Below, one piece after another: positions 45,001-57,724 of a DNA stretch of 64,000 nucleotides (position 1 is its first letter; the number at the start of each line of letters is the position of its first letter). The DNA is from Ziziphus jujuba. Lineage: Eukaryota > Streptophyta > Magnoliopsida > Rosales > Rhamnaceae. The notes beneath the pieces were generated by a model. That model searched no databases and was not told the DNA's origin. It was given only the letters and a program-made list of their open reading frames with translations. The position numbers and the translations under genes are program-made. The stretch covers positions 15,803,001 to 15,867,000 of the forward strand of contig NC_083389.1 in assembly GCF_031755915.1 (NCBI RefSeq), written 5' to 3'.

Positions 45001-45923
45001 TCGGGGAATGGGTGACTCAATGGAATTGGCGGTGAGGCAAATGGAGGCTGGATAGGGAGAAATCTGGGTTTGAAAAAATCAACACTGCAGCGAGAAAAAG
45101 TCTAGATCCGGGCGCATCGCGTCGGCGGTCAGTTGGTAGTGATTTTTGGCTGGCTGGCCGGTTTTCAGGTGGGCTTCAAGCTAGGGTGGCACATGTACTT
45201 TTCTAGTGGTCGGAAATGGGTGAACGGCGGTTAGCCGATTGGGTTTCTCTCTCTAGCTTTCTTTCTCTCTCTCTCTCTCTCCTCCCCTCTTTCTCTTTCT
45301 TCCCCTCGGCTAACGTGTTTTTGCCAAAATAAAAGCCACCCGTGGGTGATGCTGTTCACTCAGGTGATTGGTTGAAAACACGACACGCGACACATACTAT
45401 TCAGTAAGTCAAAATATATTAAAATATTACGGTATTCGAAAAACTTTGCATGTCCATAACTTTTTAACCAGATATCCACTTTAAGCGTGCCGCTAGTCTA
45501 TGAACTCGTATCGACGAGTACTTCACAATGCATGAGTCAAAGTTCAAATTTGCATGAACAAAAAGTCAACTCCGGCACCCCTTGGACAGTTTGGACCTCA
45601 ACTTGTTTTGCTCATAACTTTCAAACCGCAACTCCGTTTTTGACGTGCTACTAGTCTATGAACTCGTGACAATGTGCACTTTTTAGCGGTATCTCAGTCA
45701 ATGTTAAACTCCATTAGGAGCAAAAAGTCAACATTTGACCCCTTCTCGGTCAACGAAAGTCAAACCCGGTTAACCTTGGTCAAATTTTAGAAATTCCGAT
45801 GTACTTCGGAACGGGGTGTTACAGCTTCTCATTGGTGCCATTCGCTTTGTAACGATTAGCCTACATCCTCTAGTGATTCAACGAACTTATGTGTATTTTT
45901 TAGATCTTTTAGGAGGGTTTTGA
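42001..45923 (+). pseudogene. P4, phylloplanin-like gene split by a solo LTR
   Basis: The 5' part (42001-42376) encodes the signal peptide (MEKHPSAYLLFLAFLVLTTA) and the whole four-cysteine core (VTC, LSC, TGC, ANC). The LTR at 42377-45823 then breaks it after the arginine-alanine-glutamine-leucine stretch, and the interrupted frame stops at 42391-42393 within LTR sequence. The 3' part resumes at 45824 with the duplicated gcttc, and TGA is at 45921-45923. If one target copy and the LTR are ignored, the frame is open from start to TGA, so the insertion appears to be the only disabling lesion. The residues after the insertion point diverge from P1. A shortened protein of about 130 aa ending in LTR codons could still be made. 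Confidence 0.85.
42377..45823 (-). mobile_element. Solo LTR (3447 bp) inside P4, TSD gcttc
   Basis: TGTCAGGACCCGTCT to GGAACGGGGTGTTACA, with a perfect duplication gcttc (42372-42376, 45824-45828). It holds the GC island (43490-43770), inverted splice-like signals (about 42805 and 44505), a GC-rich segment (44740-45200) and (CT)n (45246-45292). Its last 574 bp are duplicated at the window start. No internal region or second LTR. Confidence 0.95.
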
Positions 45924-47435
45924 CTGTAATCCTCATATTATAAAGTACTATATTATATATGCACACACGCACACGCACACACACACACACACACACACAC
46001 TAATATATGTGTGTTTTCTTTCTTCCCACATAAACATGCTGGTCGTTAATGGTATCTATATAATACCTAGCTATAGCTACGGTAAATGATCGTGTGCATA
46101 ACGTTAGGTACCGCAACATGTTGCATAACGTAGGTGCTCATACTATGCAAATGATCGTGTGCTTTTTATAACAAAATTATATATATATATATATATATAT
46201 AAAGAAGGACCTTTAATTCCAATGTCAATTATCCATTAATTTACGTAACAAAGAAGATAGTAATGGTTTTTACCAAGACAAAAAAATGATGGTAGTTATG
46301 GCCTAATTTCCATTTCAGAACTAGAGAGGCATCCTCACATAGCCTGCCGGAAGAGTAAGGCGACTAAGGCCTTTGACTATGCCCGTTTCATTAAAATGCA
46401 TAATGGGCATATCTCTACGTACATAGCATGCAAATTGGTGAATAAAAAGTTGGTAACAGTTAAATGATCTGCCAGCTAGAGTTTGGCATGGCTATAATTA
46501 AGCAAAGTCAACATATATAGAGTGGATCTCACTACATATCCACATGATGATTTTAATATTAAAATATTTTATTAGTTTTTAAATTACTTTAATGATTAAA
46601 ATTTGAAAATGAATTAATAGTCTAAAATGGATTTAATAAAATTTTAAAATCTTATTAAAAAAAGGAATTGTATATAGAAAATATATTTTTAAATTTTAGC
46701 TCGTAAAATGATTTGATGGATGAAAAATAAAATTTTATTGAGACATAATATGAGCTTCGTAAATAGTCATGCTATGGTAAGCTTATACACTGACACTATA
46801 ATGAGTATTTTATATCCCACCATATTTGATGAGATGAAAAAAATAACAAACAAATAAATTTATAAAAACCATACATCTCATCAAATGTGGTGAGTTGTGA
46901 GATGCCTACCATAAAATAAATATGCAAATATATTTTAACAAAATTATATATATATATATATATATATATGAATTCATAAGTTGAAATTGTTCTACTGAAA
47001 AGTCATTCACATATTTTTTATAAGTTTTTGGATTAATTAAAAGTTGAGATTTAAAAATATATGCGGGATTTATATGAATCCTAATAGGATTCACTGTATT
47101 TTCTCACGTTTTTAATATTTTACTAGATTCATATAATACACAAATATATACATTTTTAGATCTTAATTTTTATGGCAATTTAAAAATTAATAATAAATGT
47201 TGTGATGATTTTTTTATTTGGATGGTTTTGATAATATAATAACTCTCTCTATGTAAAAAGTTATGTTTTATTATAGGTGATATAAATTGATAACTCAAAA
47301 TTGAATAATTTAATTGAGTAAACATCAATCCTTTGCGCTTGCCACGTCAATAGATTCCAAACAAGGTTAGGAACATAGCAATAAATCCATAGGCCTAAAG
47401 TCATCCTTTAAACTGTATTTTTTTTTTTTTTGAAG
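45924..47435. other. Intergenic, copy of 675-2184
   Basis: Same content as 675-2184: (AC)n near 45960-46000, the rearrangement junction near 46087-46109, (TA)n tracts. No gene. Confidence 0.65.
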
Positions 47436-47444
47436 TATATAAAT
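47436..47444 (+). promoter_or_regulatory. TATA box of P5
   Basis: TATATAAAT, 91 bp upstream of the P5 start, identical context to P1. Confidence 0.7.
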
Positions 47445-47534
47445 CCATAAGTGGTTCTTCCAAAGATCTGCAAGAACAACAACAAAATAAAAATAAATAA
47501 ACTCTGATATCACAAAGTAGCTAGATTGCAAAGA

Positions 47535-48005
47535 ATGGCAAAAAATCCTTCAGCATACTTGCTCTTCCTTGCCATCTTGGTTCTTACCACAGCCACATCC
47601 TCATCCGCCACGTCTCTCAATGTGGCTGTTGGATCTCAAGTTCAGGTTGTTGGCAGGGTTACTTGCCCGGTCAGAAGGATTCTGCCTCCCTCTGGCCCAC
47701 CTGTGGTTGGTGTTAATGTCAGCTTGTCCTGCGATGGAGACAGGACCAGTCTCGGGCAAGCCGTCACCAATGCCGGCGGTTTTTACAGCATCGCTCTCAA
47801 CGTGGGTCCGGGCATTCTCTTTAACACAACAGGCTGTGCCATCTTTGTCAACCTTCCTCTCGCCAACTGCACTGCTCTCCCTGCCTCTGGAGTAGTTAGA
47901 ACCCCTCTTCGCTTGCTTTCCATTGTCCCTTTAACGGTTAGCCAACTTCCTCTCGTGATTGACGAAATTCGTGTATATCTTGGAGAACTTTTAAGAGCGA
48001 TTTGA
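47535..48005 (+). CDS. P5, phylloplanin-like secreted protein (duplicate of P1)
   Basis: The 156-aa product is identical to P1, P2 and P6, with signal peptide, four cysteines and three sequons. Its upstream leader and TATA box match P1. As the duplicate of P1 within the 45-kb repeat it adds gene dosage if the duplication is real. It lies 1.6 kb after the split gene P4, with no PNSB2 copy between them. Confidence 0.8.
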   Translation: MAKNPSAYLLFLAILVLTTATSSSATSLNVAVGSQVQVVGRVTCPVRRILPPSGPPVVGVNVSLSCDGDRTSLGQAVTNAGGFYSIALNVGPGILFNTTGCAIFVNLPLANCTALPASGVVRTPLRLLSIVPLTVSQLPLVIDEIRVYLGELLRAI

Positions 48006-50632
48006 CTGTAATCCTTAATTATAAAGTACTATATCTATCTATATATATATATATACGCACAAACACACACACACACACTAATATATGTGTGTTTTCTTTC
48101 TTCCCACATGAACATGCTGGTCGTTAATGGTATTTATACAATACCAAGTTATAAATAACTGTTAATGACTATGCATAATACTAAATAAAGGAGAAGAATT
48201 TGTTGTTTGCTTTTGTCTTCCTTATATTTTGCTGCTGTGTCTCTATTTTCATTGCTTAATTTTGCATTTTCACCATCTAATTATATACCAAGGACATATC
48301 ATGAATTAGGAGACTGAAATTAATTGGTAAAGGAAATTAATTTATAATTATTAACCGAATAATCCTTCATCTCTAGCTTCTTTGCATGTTACGTTTTATT
48401 CTATAGTAATGCTATTATTCGCGAGGTTGCCCACCTTAACAACCATCTATTACTGTCCGATTATCACAATTGCATATATCTAACCAAACTCTTCGAATTG
48501 AGAAATTGCTTATCCCCCATCATAAATTGAGCAACCTGGCCTATAATAGCAAAATTTTTATATGTGAATAGCCAAAAAGTGTAGTGAACTTACTTTACTA
48601 TGAATGAAAGATCGAAACAATGAAATAATATGAGCGAAGTCCCAAACAAATTCTTAAGGACCTAGTTATTTTTCAAGTTTAAGAATCTCATATAAGCACC
48701 ATAAATCAGATAAAAAAAAATAATAATAATAACACCAATATTATACTACCTTGTTGGCCTTTTATCTTTATTTGAATTTAAAATGAAAATTAATTATGCA
48801 AAGCTTAAACTTGTTGTTAAAAGCATTTATAGACCTTTCAAAATTCATATTAAAGTCTCGGTAATAAATTCTAAATTATTAAAGATGCCTCTGTAAAACT
48901 TTTTTTTTTTAATAATAAATTTGTAAAAGGTGAAGGAAAAGTTGAATTTTATATGTTTAGAGTTTAGGCATGTGCTTTACAATTTATTCAACAAGAATTA
49001 TATGAGTGAAATAGTAAACAAGCATCTGACAGTGTTAAATATGATATGTACAGAGAGAAATTCTTACATGAGGAAAAATCTACTTTATCATTTTTAAAAT
49101 TTAATATACTTTTGAAGTTTATAAGTCCTGATAAGGTTCACTTAATTTTTATAGGATTTTAGCATTTTATTAAATTTTAAAAGTCTCAAATCTTTTTTAA
49201 ATTCCAATCCTTTAAACATTTTAAAATCTAATAATAAAAGTACTAATGGAAAATCCATTTGCTCGGGTTGGCTGGTGGCAAAACAAAGTGGTGCAAGTCC
49301 TCCATTGTAAGCCCTTATATCAAGTCAACAATTGTGATTTAAAAATAAACAATGATATAATATAAGATTTGATATTTACTAAAATCATATTTGAGAAAGT
49401 GAACTTTATAAAGTTGGATGAACCATAAATAAAATTTTAAATTTAAAAATTTAGAGCAGTCCAACAACTTCCAAAGTAAGACAAAACAATTAATCAACTT
49501 GATAGAATCTTGGTTGCTATATATGGAAAAAAAAAATATTTTGTTATTGAAATATTATTCATATCTTTGTTATATATCCATTTTCAAACATTTTCAATAA
49601 ATGCAAAACGTCTCTAAAGCATTTTCCAAATTAATCTCTAATTTTTTCGAAAAAAAAAAAAAAGAAAAAAGAAAAAAAACTACTATTTATCCAATCCTCT
49701 ATGGATCCAATGGGATTCCAAACCAAGCCTTGCGCCGTTTATCTTCCATAATTATCCAGTAATGATTAATTCATGGCATTTTCTTAGCGAATGTGTGAAA
49801 GAGGGTTGACTTGTGTTTAAGAAGCCAACGGCTATGAAATTTTGGAGTTAGCTAGTTTGCCTTTAGATTTTGGGTTGTAAATTAACTATAACTTCATCTC
49901 TGGACAATATTCTATGGGATGATGGGTTTATGCCATGCGATTTAATTGTGTTTTTTTTTCTATGTTACCCTTTTAAAATTTCAAAAACAATAAGCCAATT
50001 AAGACTGTTTTTCCTAGTTGATTGGTTACCTGCTAAATTTAATGAATCCAGGCTAGTCGACGGCTCAAGTAAATTACGCCACAAAGTCTTCCAACTCAGT
50101 TTCATATAGATATTTCCAACACTGAAATGAGGCCGATGTCAATGATGCATTCAAAAAGGAAAGTAAAATCGGAAAGAGGGTTTCCAGATAAATTTCGTTT
50201 TATTTATTTATTTTTTTGGGTTGTTGGAAGATATTGTAAGACAAAATAGCTTAGCAAAAAGCAATAAACCGGTGGCAATAACGCCAATTGTTCTTGAAGA
50301 CTCCTGATGTGGGAGATTTTCTTCCACGAGGGGTTAGTACTTTTTATTTTTAATGGAGTTCCGGTAAATTTTACTCTGAAAGGTTGGAAATAATATCTCA
50401 AACGGATGATTCCATGATGTAGGTGTGAAGAGTTTATTTGGTAGCAGACCAGCCTCACTAATATAGATTGCTAGGACTTGGGAGGGAGTTTATTTTTGTG
50501 TTTTGGTTATTCATAATTATTTGCTGATTTTTCCTATTCTATTTAGTTAAAAACAAATATTTTATTTGCTGATTAGCCTTATAGACCTTTATGTGTCGCC
50601 GAAACTGGGAAGAGCTTTCTTCTCTCCCCCCA
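48006..50632. other. Spacer between P5 and PNSB2-D
   Basis: Copy of 2755-5379, with single-base differences near 49939 and 50129 and a longer AC tract after P5. No gene. Confidence 0.6.
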
Positions 50633-52241
50633 ATGCCTTCTGCTCTTTCCTTATCTCTTTCCCCTGCAACAACCACAGTTTCAGTTCCTGAGAACCTTAA
50701 TGAGAAATTCAGCAGGAAAGGCACTAAATTTTCGCAATCCGACAACATTCCAATGGTTCAGCTAACTGTAAGGAATGGTAGTTCCTTAAAGCTACAAGTA
50801 CTTGATGCTCTTGTTACTTCATACAAGCCTAAAGTGTACTGGAAAGATGATGGCTTTGAGGAGGTTCTTTATACAATTCCTGCAAATGGTTCAGCCTCTA
50901 CTAGAACCAAAGGAGGGATCGGTTTGTTCATCAATGATGCATCAGAGCCTGGATCAAAGGGTCACTTATGCTTGCTGAATGGACTGTAAAAGATGTTGAT
51001 TTTGATGCCATTGATGCTCTCCAGGTACTGCTTAATTCAACTGTCTTGTTCCATTTGCAAAGGTTCAGATGGTATGGTTCTTGATGCTTCTAATTTTCTC
51101 GATGAAAGTCTAGGCCTCATTTGATTTATTTACTCCAATATCCTTGCTGTAATAGCTATTTTCCTTTTGCTAGTGTTTTGTGTCCAATTCCACCAAAGTT
51201 ATGTCGGGTACCTATTGTCCAATTTATCCACCTTCCAGTGGCTATTTTGTTGAATTTCAGTAGTAGGAGAGTTTTGGAAAGGGGATTCTCGAGTGGATAA
51301 AATGCCTAAATCATATCTTTGTGAGAATCAAAGTACATAGTTCTAAAATGATGAAACCAGGGAAGAAAATGTTCTTCTTTTCTTTCTTTCATTTTTTCCC
51401 ATGCCATTGCTTCTTTGTTGCAGGTTGAACCGAGCTGCACCAGTGGAGTACCTGATCTAATGTATGTTGTTACACTAAATCCGGTAAGCATGGCTACAGC
51501 ACACATTGTGAAGAACAAAGGAAAAAAGAATGTGACTCTTACAAATGTTATACTTAGCCATTTCAAGTTCAAAAGGCAAAATATGGCAGCCATCCAAGGT
51601 CTCCAAGGCTGTTCTTACTGCTCAAGCCCTCCTTTATCGTCGCCTTTCGAAATATTATCACTTGTTGAAGCAATGAAAACTGAAGATCCAGCATTGTTTG
51701 CTTTTGGTTATGAGCCTGAAAAGAAACCGGGTTTGTGGACTTCTCAAGACGTGCCTTTTACCATTCTGAACAACAAGCTCAGCCGAGTTTATGTAGCCCC
51801 TCCTAAAGAGAGATTGAAAGGCATTTTACAACACACCAGCTTCAAAATATGAAACTCTTGATCAGGTACATTGCTATTGAATTTCTTCTAATCGAAGCCA
51901 AGTTTTGTTTACAAAGTGACGTGGTAGAATTTGAACTGTTTCAAAACCAAACTTTACTTGTGAAAAAACAAATGGGATCAAATGCTGACAGATAGAAAAA
52001 TGGCACACCATTATTAGTCTCTTAATTAAGTTGGCAACTCTAACATGATTGTTACCGTTTTCAAGGACGAGAATTGTTCTTCAGGGTAATAAGGATGGGA
52101 TTTGAGGAGATCTACTTATCAAGCCCTGGCTCTTTCTCTGAGAAATATGGGAAGGAATATTTCATGTGCACTGGTCCTGATTCCATGTTGGTACCTCTTG
52201 TTGTGAAGCCTGGTGAGGATTGGAGGCATGATAACTTGTAA
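50633..52241 (+). pseudogene. PNSB2: PNSB2-D, duplicate of pseudogene A
   Basis: Exons 50633-51024, 51424-51865 and 52065-52241. It shares every lesion of copy A: the 27-nt transit-peptide loss, the 1-bp deletion near 50959, the 1-bp insertion near 51819, the CAG to CAA acceptor change and the 18-nt C-terminal loss. The gene was therefore already dead before the 45-kb duplication. Confidence 0.75.
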
Positions 52242-53354
52242 TTAATCTTTCATATAGAATTTCCATCTTCTTCTTTAATCCATTCTTTCATTTTTTTTCC
52301 CCCCTTCTTTCTCTTTTATTTTTCACCCTATTTCCTTTTTTTTACTAAGTTGTACACACCTGTTCCTCCAATCTATCAAAGCAACTTTTTTTTTCTTTTT
52401 TTTTTTTTTAAATTAAGTTGAATGTATGTTCCCCCCCTCTTCTAATGAAAATAGTGATTGAAAAAAAAAAATAATTAGCTCTGAGTGTTAGAATTCATCC
52501 TGAAACCAAAAATGAACCCTGTATGTCCAAATTTTCAAGAAGTTTGAATTTGGACTAGGACAGTCTTTTTCCCTACATATGCATAAACAACGCAACACTA
52601 AGCAAACAAAAGCAATATGTTTAAGAGCCTCATCAGTTTTGAACAAGTACTGCTTCCATTAGTCTAACATCCAAAGTTGTCTTATTGGTCGAAACCACCC
52701 AAACAGCAGTGACAAAAATAACATTCCAGATAATAAAAATTCCATACAGAATTGTGATGAAGTTATTAGTTTGTAATATTAAAGTTTTATAACTTTCCAC
52801 CAAAAGATTTGGGATCATTCTTTGCAGCCCCCAGTTCCAATCAAATTCTTTTAGAGATGTAGCAATCTGAAAACATGAAAAACAATCTCTATGACTAAAT
52901 TGCAGACAGAGCAAAGAACTTAAATTGTTAAACCTATCTTTCTGTCGCAAAACTAATGGTCAACGTTGGGAATTATAGCCTTCAAGGACCATATATGCCA
53001 TACAAGTCCCACTTCATTTGATTATCATCAAAACAGTAGCCAATAAAGTAAAGCAGATTTTATAGAGAGATAACACCAGGCTTAATATTATTAAGATACA
53101 TTATTCTTCACATCTAGTTTCACTCACAGGAGTAAAATCACTACAGTTTCACTAGATAAAAACATTGTTAAGCTACAAAATTGGATCAAGCTGAAAAGCA
53201 TTGACCAGTAGTTCGTAGCATTAAGCAAAATTGGATTTTCTTATTTGGGTAAATTACACAACATTTTTCCTAGTTTGGTAATTTTACTTAAAACACCAAT
53301 CTGTCTTTTAGAAATTGCAAATACTTATGTAATTTATTTTAGTTTTTTGTTGCA

Positions 53355-53387
<33 letters not shown>

Positions 53388-53594
53388 CCCTTCCTTCTGT
53401 CAATCGGTGAAAAACATAGTTATTGTTATTTTTTTAATAGCAGAGAAAAAACCTCATCTGCTCACCATACTATATATATATATAGAGCTGTACTATTTAT
53501 CCTCCTCTATAGTGCACGCCTAACGTTAGGTACCGCAACATGTTGCATAACGTAGGTGCTCATACTATGCAAATGATCGTGTGCTTTTTATAAC

Positions 53595-53648
<54 letters not shown>

Positions 53649-54383
53649 AAGGACCTTTAATTCCAATGTCAATTATCCATTAATTTACGTAACAAAGAAG
53701 ATAGTAATGGTTTTTACCAAGACAAAAAAATGATGGTAGTTATGGCCTAATTTCCATTTCAGAACTAGAGAGGCATCCTCACATAGCCTGCCGGAAGAGT
53801 AAGGCGACTAAGGCCTTTGACTACGCCCGTTTCATTAAAATGCATAATGGGCATATCTCTACGTACATAGCATGCAAATTGGTGAATAAAAAGTTGGTAA
53901 CAGTTAAATGATCTGCCAGCTAGAGTTTGGCATGGCTATAATTAAGCAAAGTCAGCATATATAGAGTGGATCTCACTACATATCCACATGATGATTTTAA
54001 TATTAAAATATTTTATTAGTTTTTAAATTACTTTAATGATTAAAATTTGAAAATGAATTAATAGTCTAAAATGGATTTAATAAAATTTTAAAATCTTATT
54101 AAAAAAAGGAATTGTATATAAAAAATATATTTTTAAATTTTAGCTCGTAAAATGATTTGATGGATGAAAAATAAAATTTTATTGACACATAATATGAGCT
54201 TCGTAAATAGTCGTGCTATGGTAAGCTTATACACTGACACTATAATGAGTATTTTACATCCCACCATATTTGATGAGATGAAAAAAATAACAAACAAATA
54301 AATTTATAAAAACCATGCATCTCACCAAATGTGGTGAGTTGTGAGATGCCTACCATAAAATAAATATGCAAATATATTTTAAC

Positions 54384-54420
<37 letters not shown>

Positions 54421-54884
54421 TTCATAAGTTGAAATTGTTCTACTGAAAAATCATTCACACATTTCTTATAAGTTTTTGGATTAATTAAAAGTTGAGATTT
54501 AAAAATATATGCGGGATTTATATGAATCCTAATAGGATTCACTGTATTTTCTCACGTTTTTAATATTTTACTAGATTCGTATAATACACAAATAGATACA
54601 TTTTTAGATCTTAATTTTTATGGCAATTTAAAAATTAATAATAAATGTTGTGATGATTTTTTTATTTGGATGGTTTTGATAATATAATAACTCTCTCTAT
54701 GTAAAAAGTTATGTTTTATTAAAGGTGATATAAATTGATAACTCAAAATTGAATAATTTAATTGAGTAAACATCAATCCTTTGCGCTTGCCACGTCAATA
54801 GATTCCAAACAAGGTTAGGAACATAGCAATAAATCCATAGGCCTAAAGTCATCCTTTAAACTATATATATATTTTTTTTTGAAG
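52242..54884. other. PNSB2-D 3' flank and spacer upstream of P6
   Basis: Copy of 6989-9619, including the decayed terminal-exon remnant (52953-53021) and (TA)n tracts of different length (the one at 53600-53644 is longer than its partner at 8352-8386). No intact gene. Confidence 0.6.
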
Positions 54885-54893
54885 TATATAAAT
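54885..54893 (+). promoter_or_regulatory. TATA box of P6
   Basis: TATATAAAT, 91 bp upstream of the P6 start. Confidence 0.7.
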
Positions 54894-54983
54894 CCATAAG
54901 TGGTTCTTCCAAAGATCTGCAAGAACAACAACAAAATAAAAATAAATAAACCCTGATATCACAAAGTAGCTAGATTGCAAAGA

Positions 54984-55454
54984 ATGGCAAAAAATCCTTC
55001 AGCATACTTGCTCTTCCTTGCCATCTTGGTTCTTACCACAGCCACATCCTCATCCGCCACGTCTCTCAATGTGGCTGTTGGATCTCAAGTTCAGGTTGTT
55101 GGCAGGGTTACTTGCCCGGTCAGAAGGATTCTGCCTCCCTCTGGCCCACCTGTGGTTGGTGTTAATGTCAGCTTGTCCTGCGATGGAGACAGGACCAGTC
55201 TCGGGCAAGCCGTCACCAATGCCGGCGGTTTTTACAGCATCGCTCTCAACGTGGGTCCGGGCATTCTCTTTAACACAACAGGCTGTGCCATCTTTGTCAA
55301 CCTTCCTCTCGCCAACTGCACTGCTCTCCCTGCCTCTGGAGTAGTTAGAACCCCTCTTCGCTTGCTTTCCATTGTCCCTTTAACGGTTAGCCAACTTCCT
55401 CTCGTGATTGACGAAATTCGTGTATATCTTGGAGAACTTTTAAGAGCGATTTGA
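54984..55454 (+). CDS. P6, phylloplanin-like secreted protein (duplicate of P2)
   Basis: The 156-aa product is identical to P1, P2 and P5; signal peptide, four-cysteine Ole e 1-like core, no intron, intact TATA box and leader. Its 3' flank retains the 17 bp that P2 has lost, which marks it as a separate locus or allele rather than the same read-through. Role inferred from the family only. Confidence 0.8.
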   Translation: MAKNPSAYLLFLAILVLTTATSSSATSLNVAVGSQVQVVGRVTCPVRRILPPSGPPVVGVNVSLSCDGDRTSLGQAVTNAGGFYSIALNVGPGILFNTTGCAIFVNLPLANCTALPASGVVRTPLRLLSIVPLTVSQLPLVIDEIRVYLGELLRAI

Positions 55455-57724
55455 CTGTAATCCTTAATTATAAAGTACTATATCTATATATATATATATA
55501 TACACACAAACACACACACACACTAATATATGTGTGTTTTCTTTCATCCCACATGAACATGCTGGTCGTTAATGGTATTTATATAATACCAAGTTATAAA
55601 TAACTGTTAATGACTATGCATAATACTAAATAAAGGAGAAGAATTTGTTGTTTGCTTTTGTCTTCCTTATATTTTGCTGCTGTGTCTCTATTTTCATTGC
55701 TTAATTTTGCATTTGCACCATCTAATTATATACCAAGGACATATCATGAATTAGGAGACTGAAATTAATTGGTAAAGGAAATTAATTTATAATTATTAAC
55801 CGAATAATCCTTCATCTCTAGCTTCTTTGCATGTTACGTTTTATTCTATAGTAATGCTATTATTCGCGAGGTTGCCCACCTTAACAACCATCTATTACTG
55901 TCCGATTATCACAATTGCATATATCTAACCAAACTCTTAGAAATGAGAGATTGCTTATCCCCCATCATAGATTGGGCGATCTCTATATGTGAGTAAAAAA
56001 AAGTGTAGTGAACTTACTTTACTATGAATAAAAGGTCAAAGCAATGAAATAATATGAGCAAAGTCCCAAACAAATTCTTAAGGACCTAGTTATTTTTCAA
56101 GTTTAAAAATCTCATATAAACACCGTAAATCCAATATTATCCTATCTTGTTAGCCTTTTATCTTTGTTTGAATTTAAAATGAAAATTAATTATGCAAAGC
56201 TTAAGCTTGTTGTTCAAAGCATTTATAGACCTTTCAAAATTCATATTAAAGTCTCGGTAATAAATTCTTAATTATTAAAGATGCCTTTGTAATTTTTTTT
56301 TTTAATAATGAATTTGTAAAGGGTGAAGGAAAAGTTGAATTTTATATGTTTAGAATTTAGGCATGTGCTTGACAATTTGTTCAACAAGAATTACATGACT
56401 GAAAATGGTAAACAAGCATCTGACAGTTGTTAAATATGACATATACATATAAAATTCTTACATGAGGAACAATATACCTTATCATTTTTAAAATTTAACA
56501 TACATTTGAAGTCTGTAAGTCCTGATAAGGTTTACTTTACTTTGATTTTAACATTTTATAAAATTTTATAAATCCCAAATCTATTTTTAAATTCTAATCT
56601 TGGAAGTAATTTAAGATCTAATAACAAAAGTACTAATGAAAAATCCATTAGATATCCTGAAAAAATATTGACTGTGTATATCAGCGAGTGAAACTCACAT
56701 CAGATCGATCAGATGGTTTTATCATCCAATTTCTTTCTTCGGAGCCAATTCTTTTGCCGTCCCCCGCTGGGCATAGTGCTTCGCTTCCTGATTCTTCAGA
56801 AGAATCAACTAACTTCTCCCATTTTCATTGATCTTGGTGAAAAGAAACTGTCTACCGGTTGGGAAGTTAGACATCAAGTAAGTGGCTTGAAGAAGATAAC
56901 TAAGTTGACATGCTTAAGTTGGCTGCTGGCAAAACAGAGTGGTGCAAGTCCTCCATTGCAAGCCCTTATATCACTTCAATACTTGTGATTTAAAAATAAA
57001 CAATGATATAATGTAAGATTTGATGATTTACTAAAATCATATTTGGGAAAGTGAACTTTATCAGGTTGGGTAAACCATAAATAAATTTTACATTTAAAAA
57101 TTTAGAGCAAATCCTGGTTGATATATTTGTTATTGAAAGTGATCAATATTATTCATATCTTTGTTATATATCCGTTTTCAAACTTTTTTCAATAAATGCA
57201 AAACCTCTTTAAAGCATTTTCCAAATTAATCTCTAATTGTTTCAAAAAAAGAAAAAAAAAACTACTATTTATCGAATCCTATATAGTTCTAATGGGATTC
57301 CAAACCAAGCCTTGTGCCGTTTATCTTCCATAATTATCCAGCAATGATTAATTCATGCCATTTCCTTAGCGAATGTGTGAAAGAGGGTTGACTTGTGTTT
57401 AAGAAGGCCAACAGCTGTGAAATTTTGGAGTTAGCTAGTTTGCCTTTAGATTTTGGGTTGTACATTAACTATAACTTCATCTCTGGACAATGTTCCATGG
57501 GACAATGGGTTTATGCCATGCTATTTAATTGTGTTTTTTCTATTTTACGCTTTCAAAATTTTAAGAAAATAAGCAGATTAAGTTTGTTTTATTTATTTTT
57601 TGGGTTGTTGGAAGATATTGTAAGACAAAATAGCTTAGCAAAAAGCAATAAACCTATGGCAATAATGCCAATTGTTCTTGAAGACTCTTAATGTGGGAGA
57701 TTTTCTTCCACAAGGGGTTAATAC
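55455..57724. other. Spacer downstream of P6, with transit-peptide-like ORF
   Basis: Copy of 10190-12443. It includes the unidentified ORF at 56713-56988, duplicate of 11432-11707 and identical to it in translation. No other gene seen. Confidence 0.55.
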
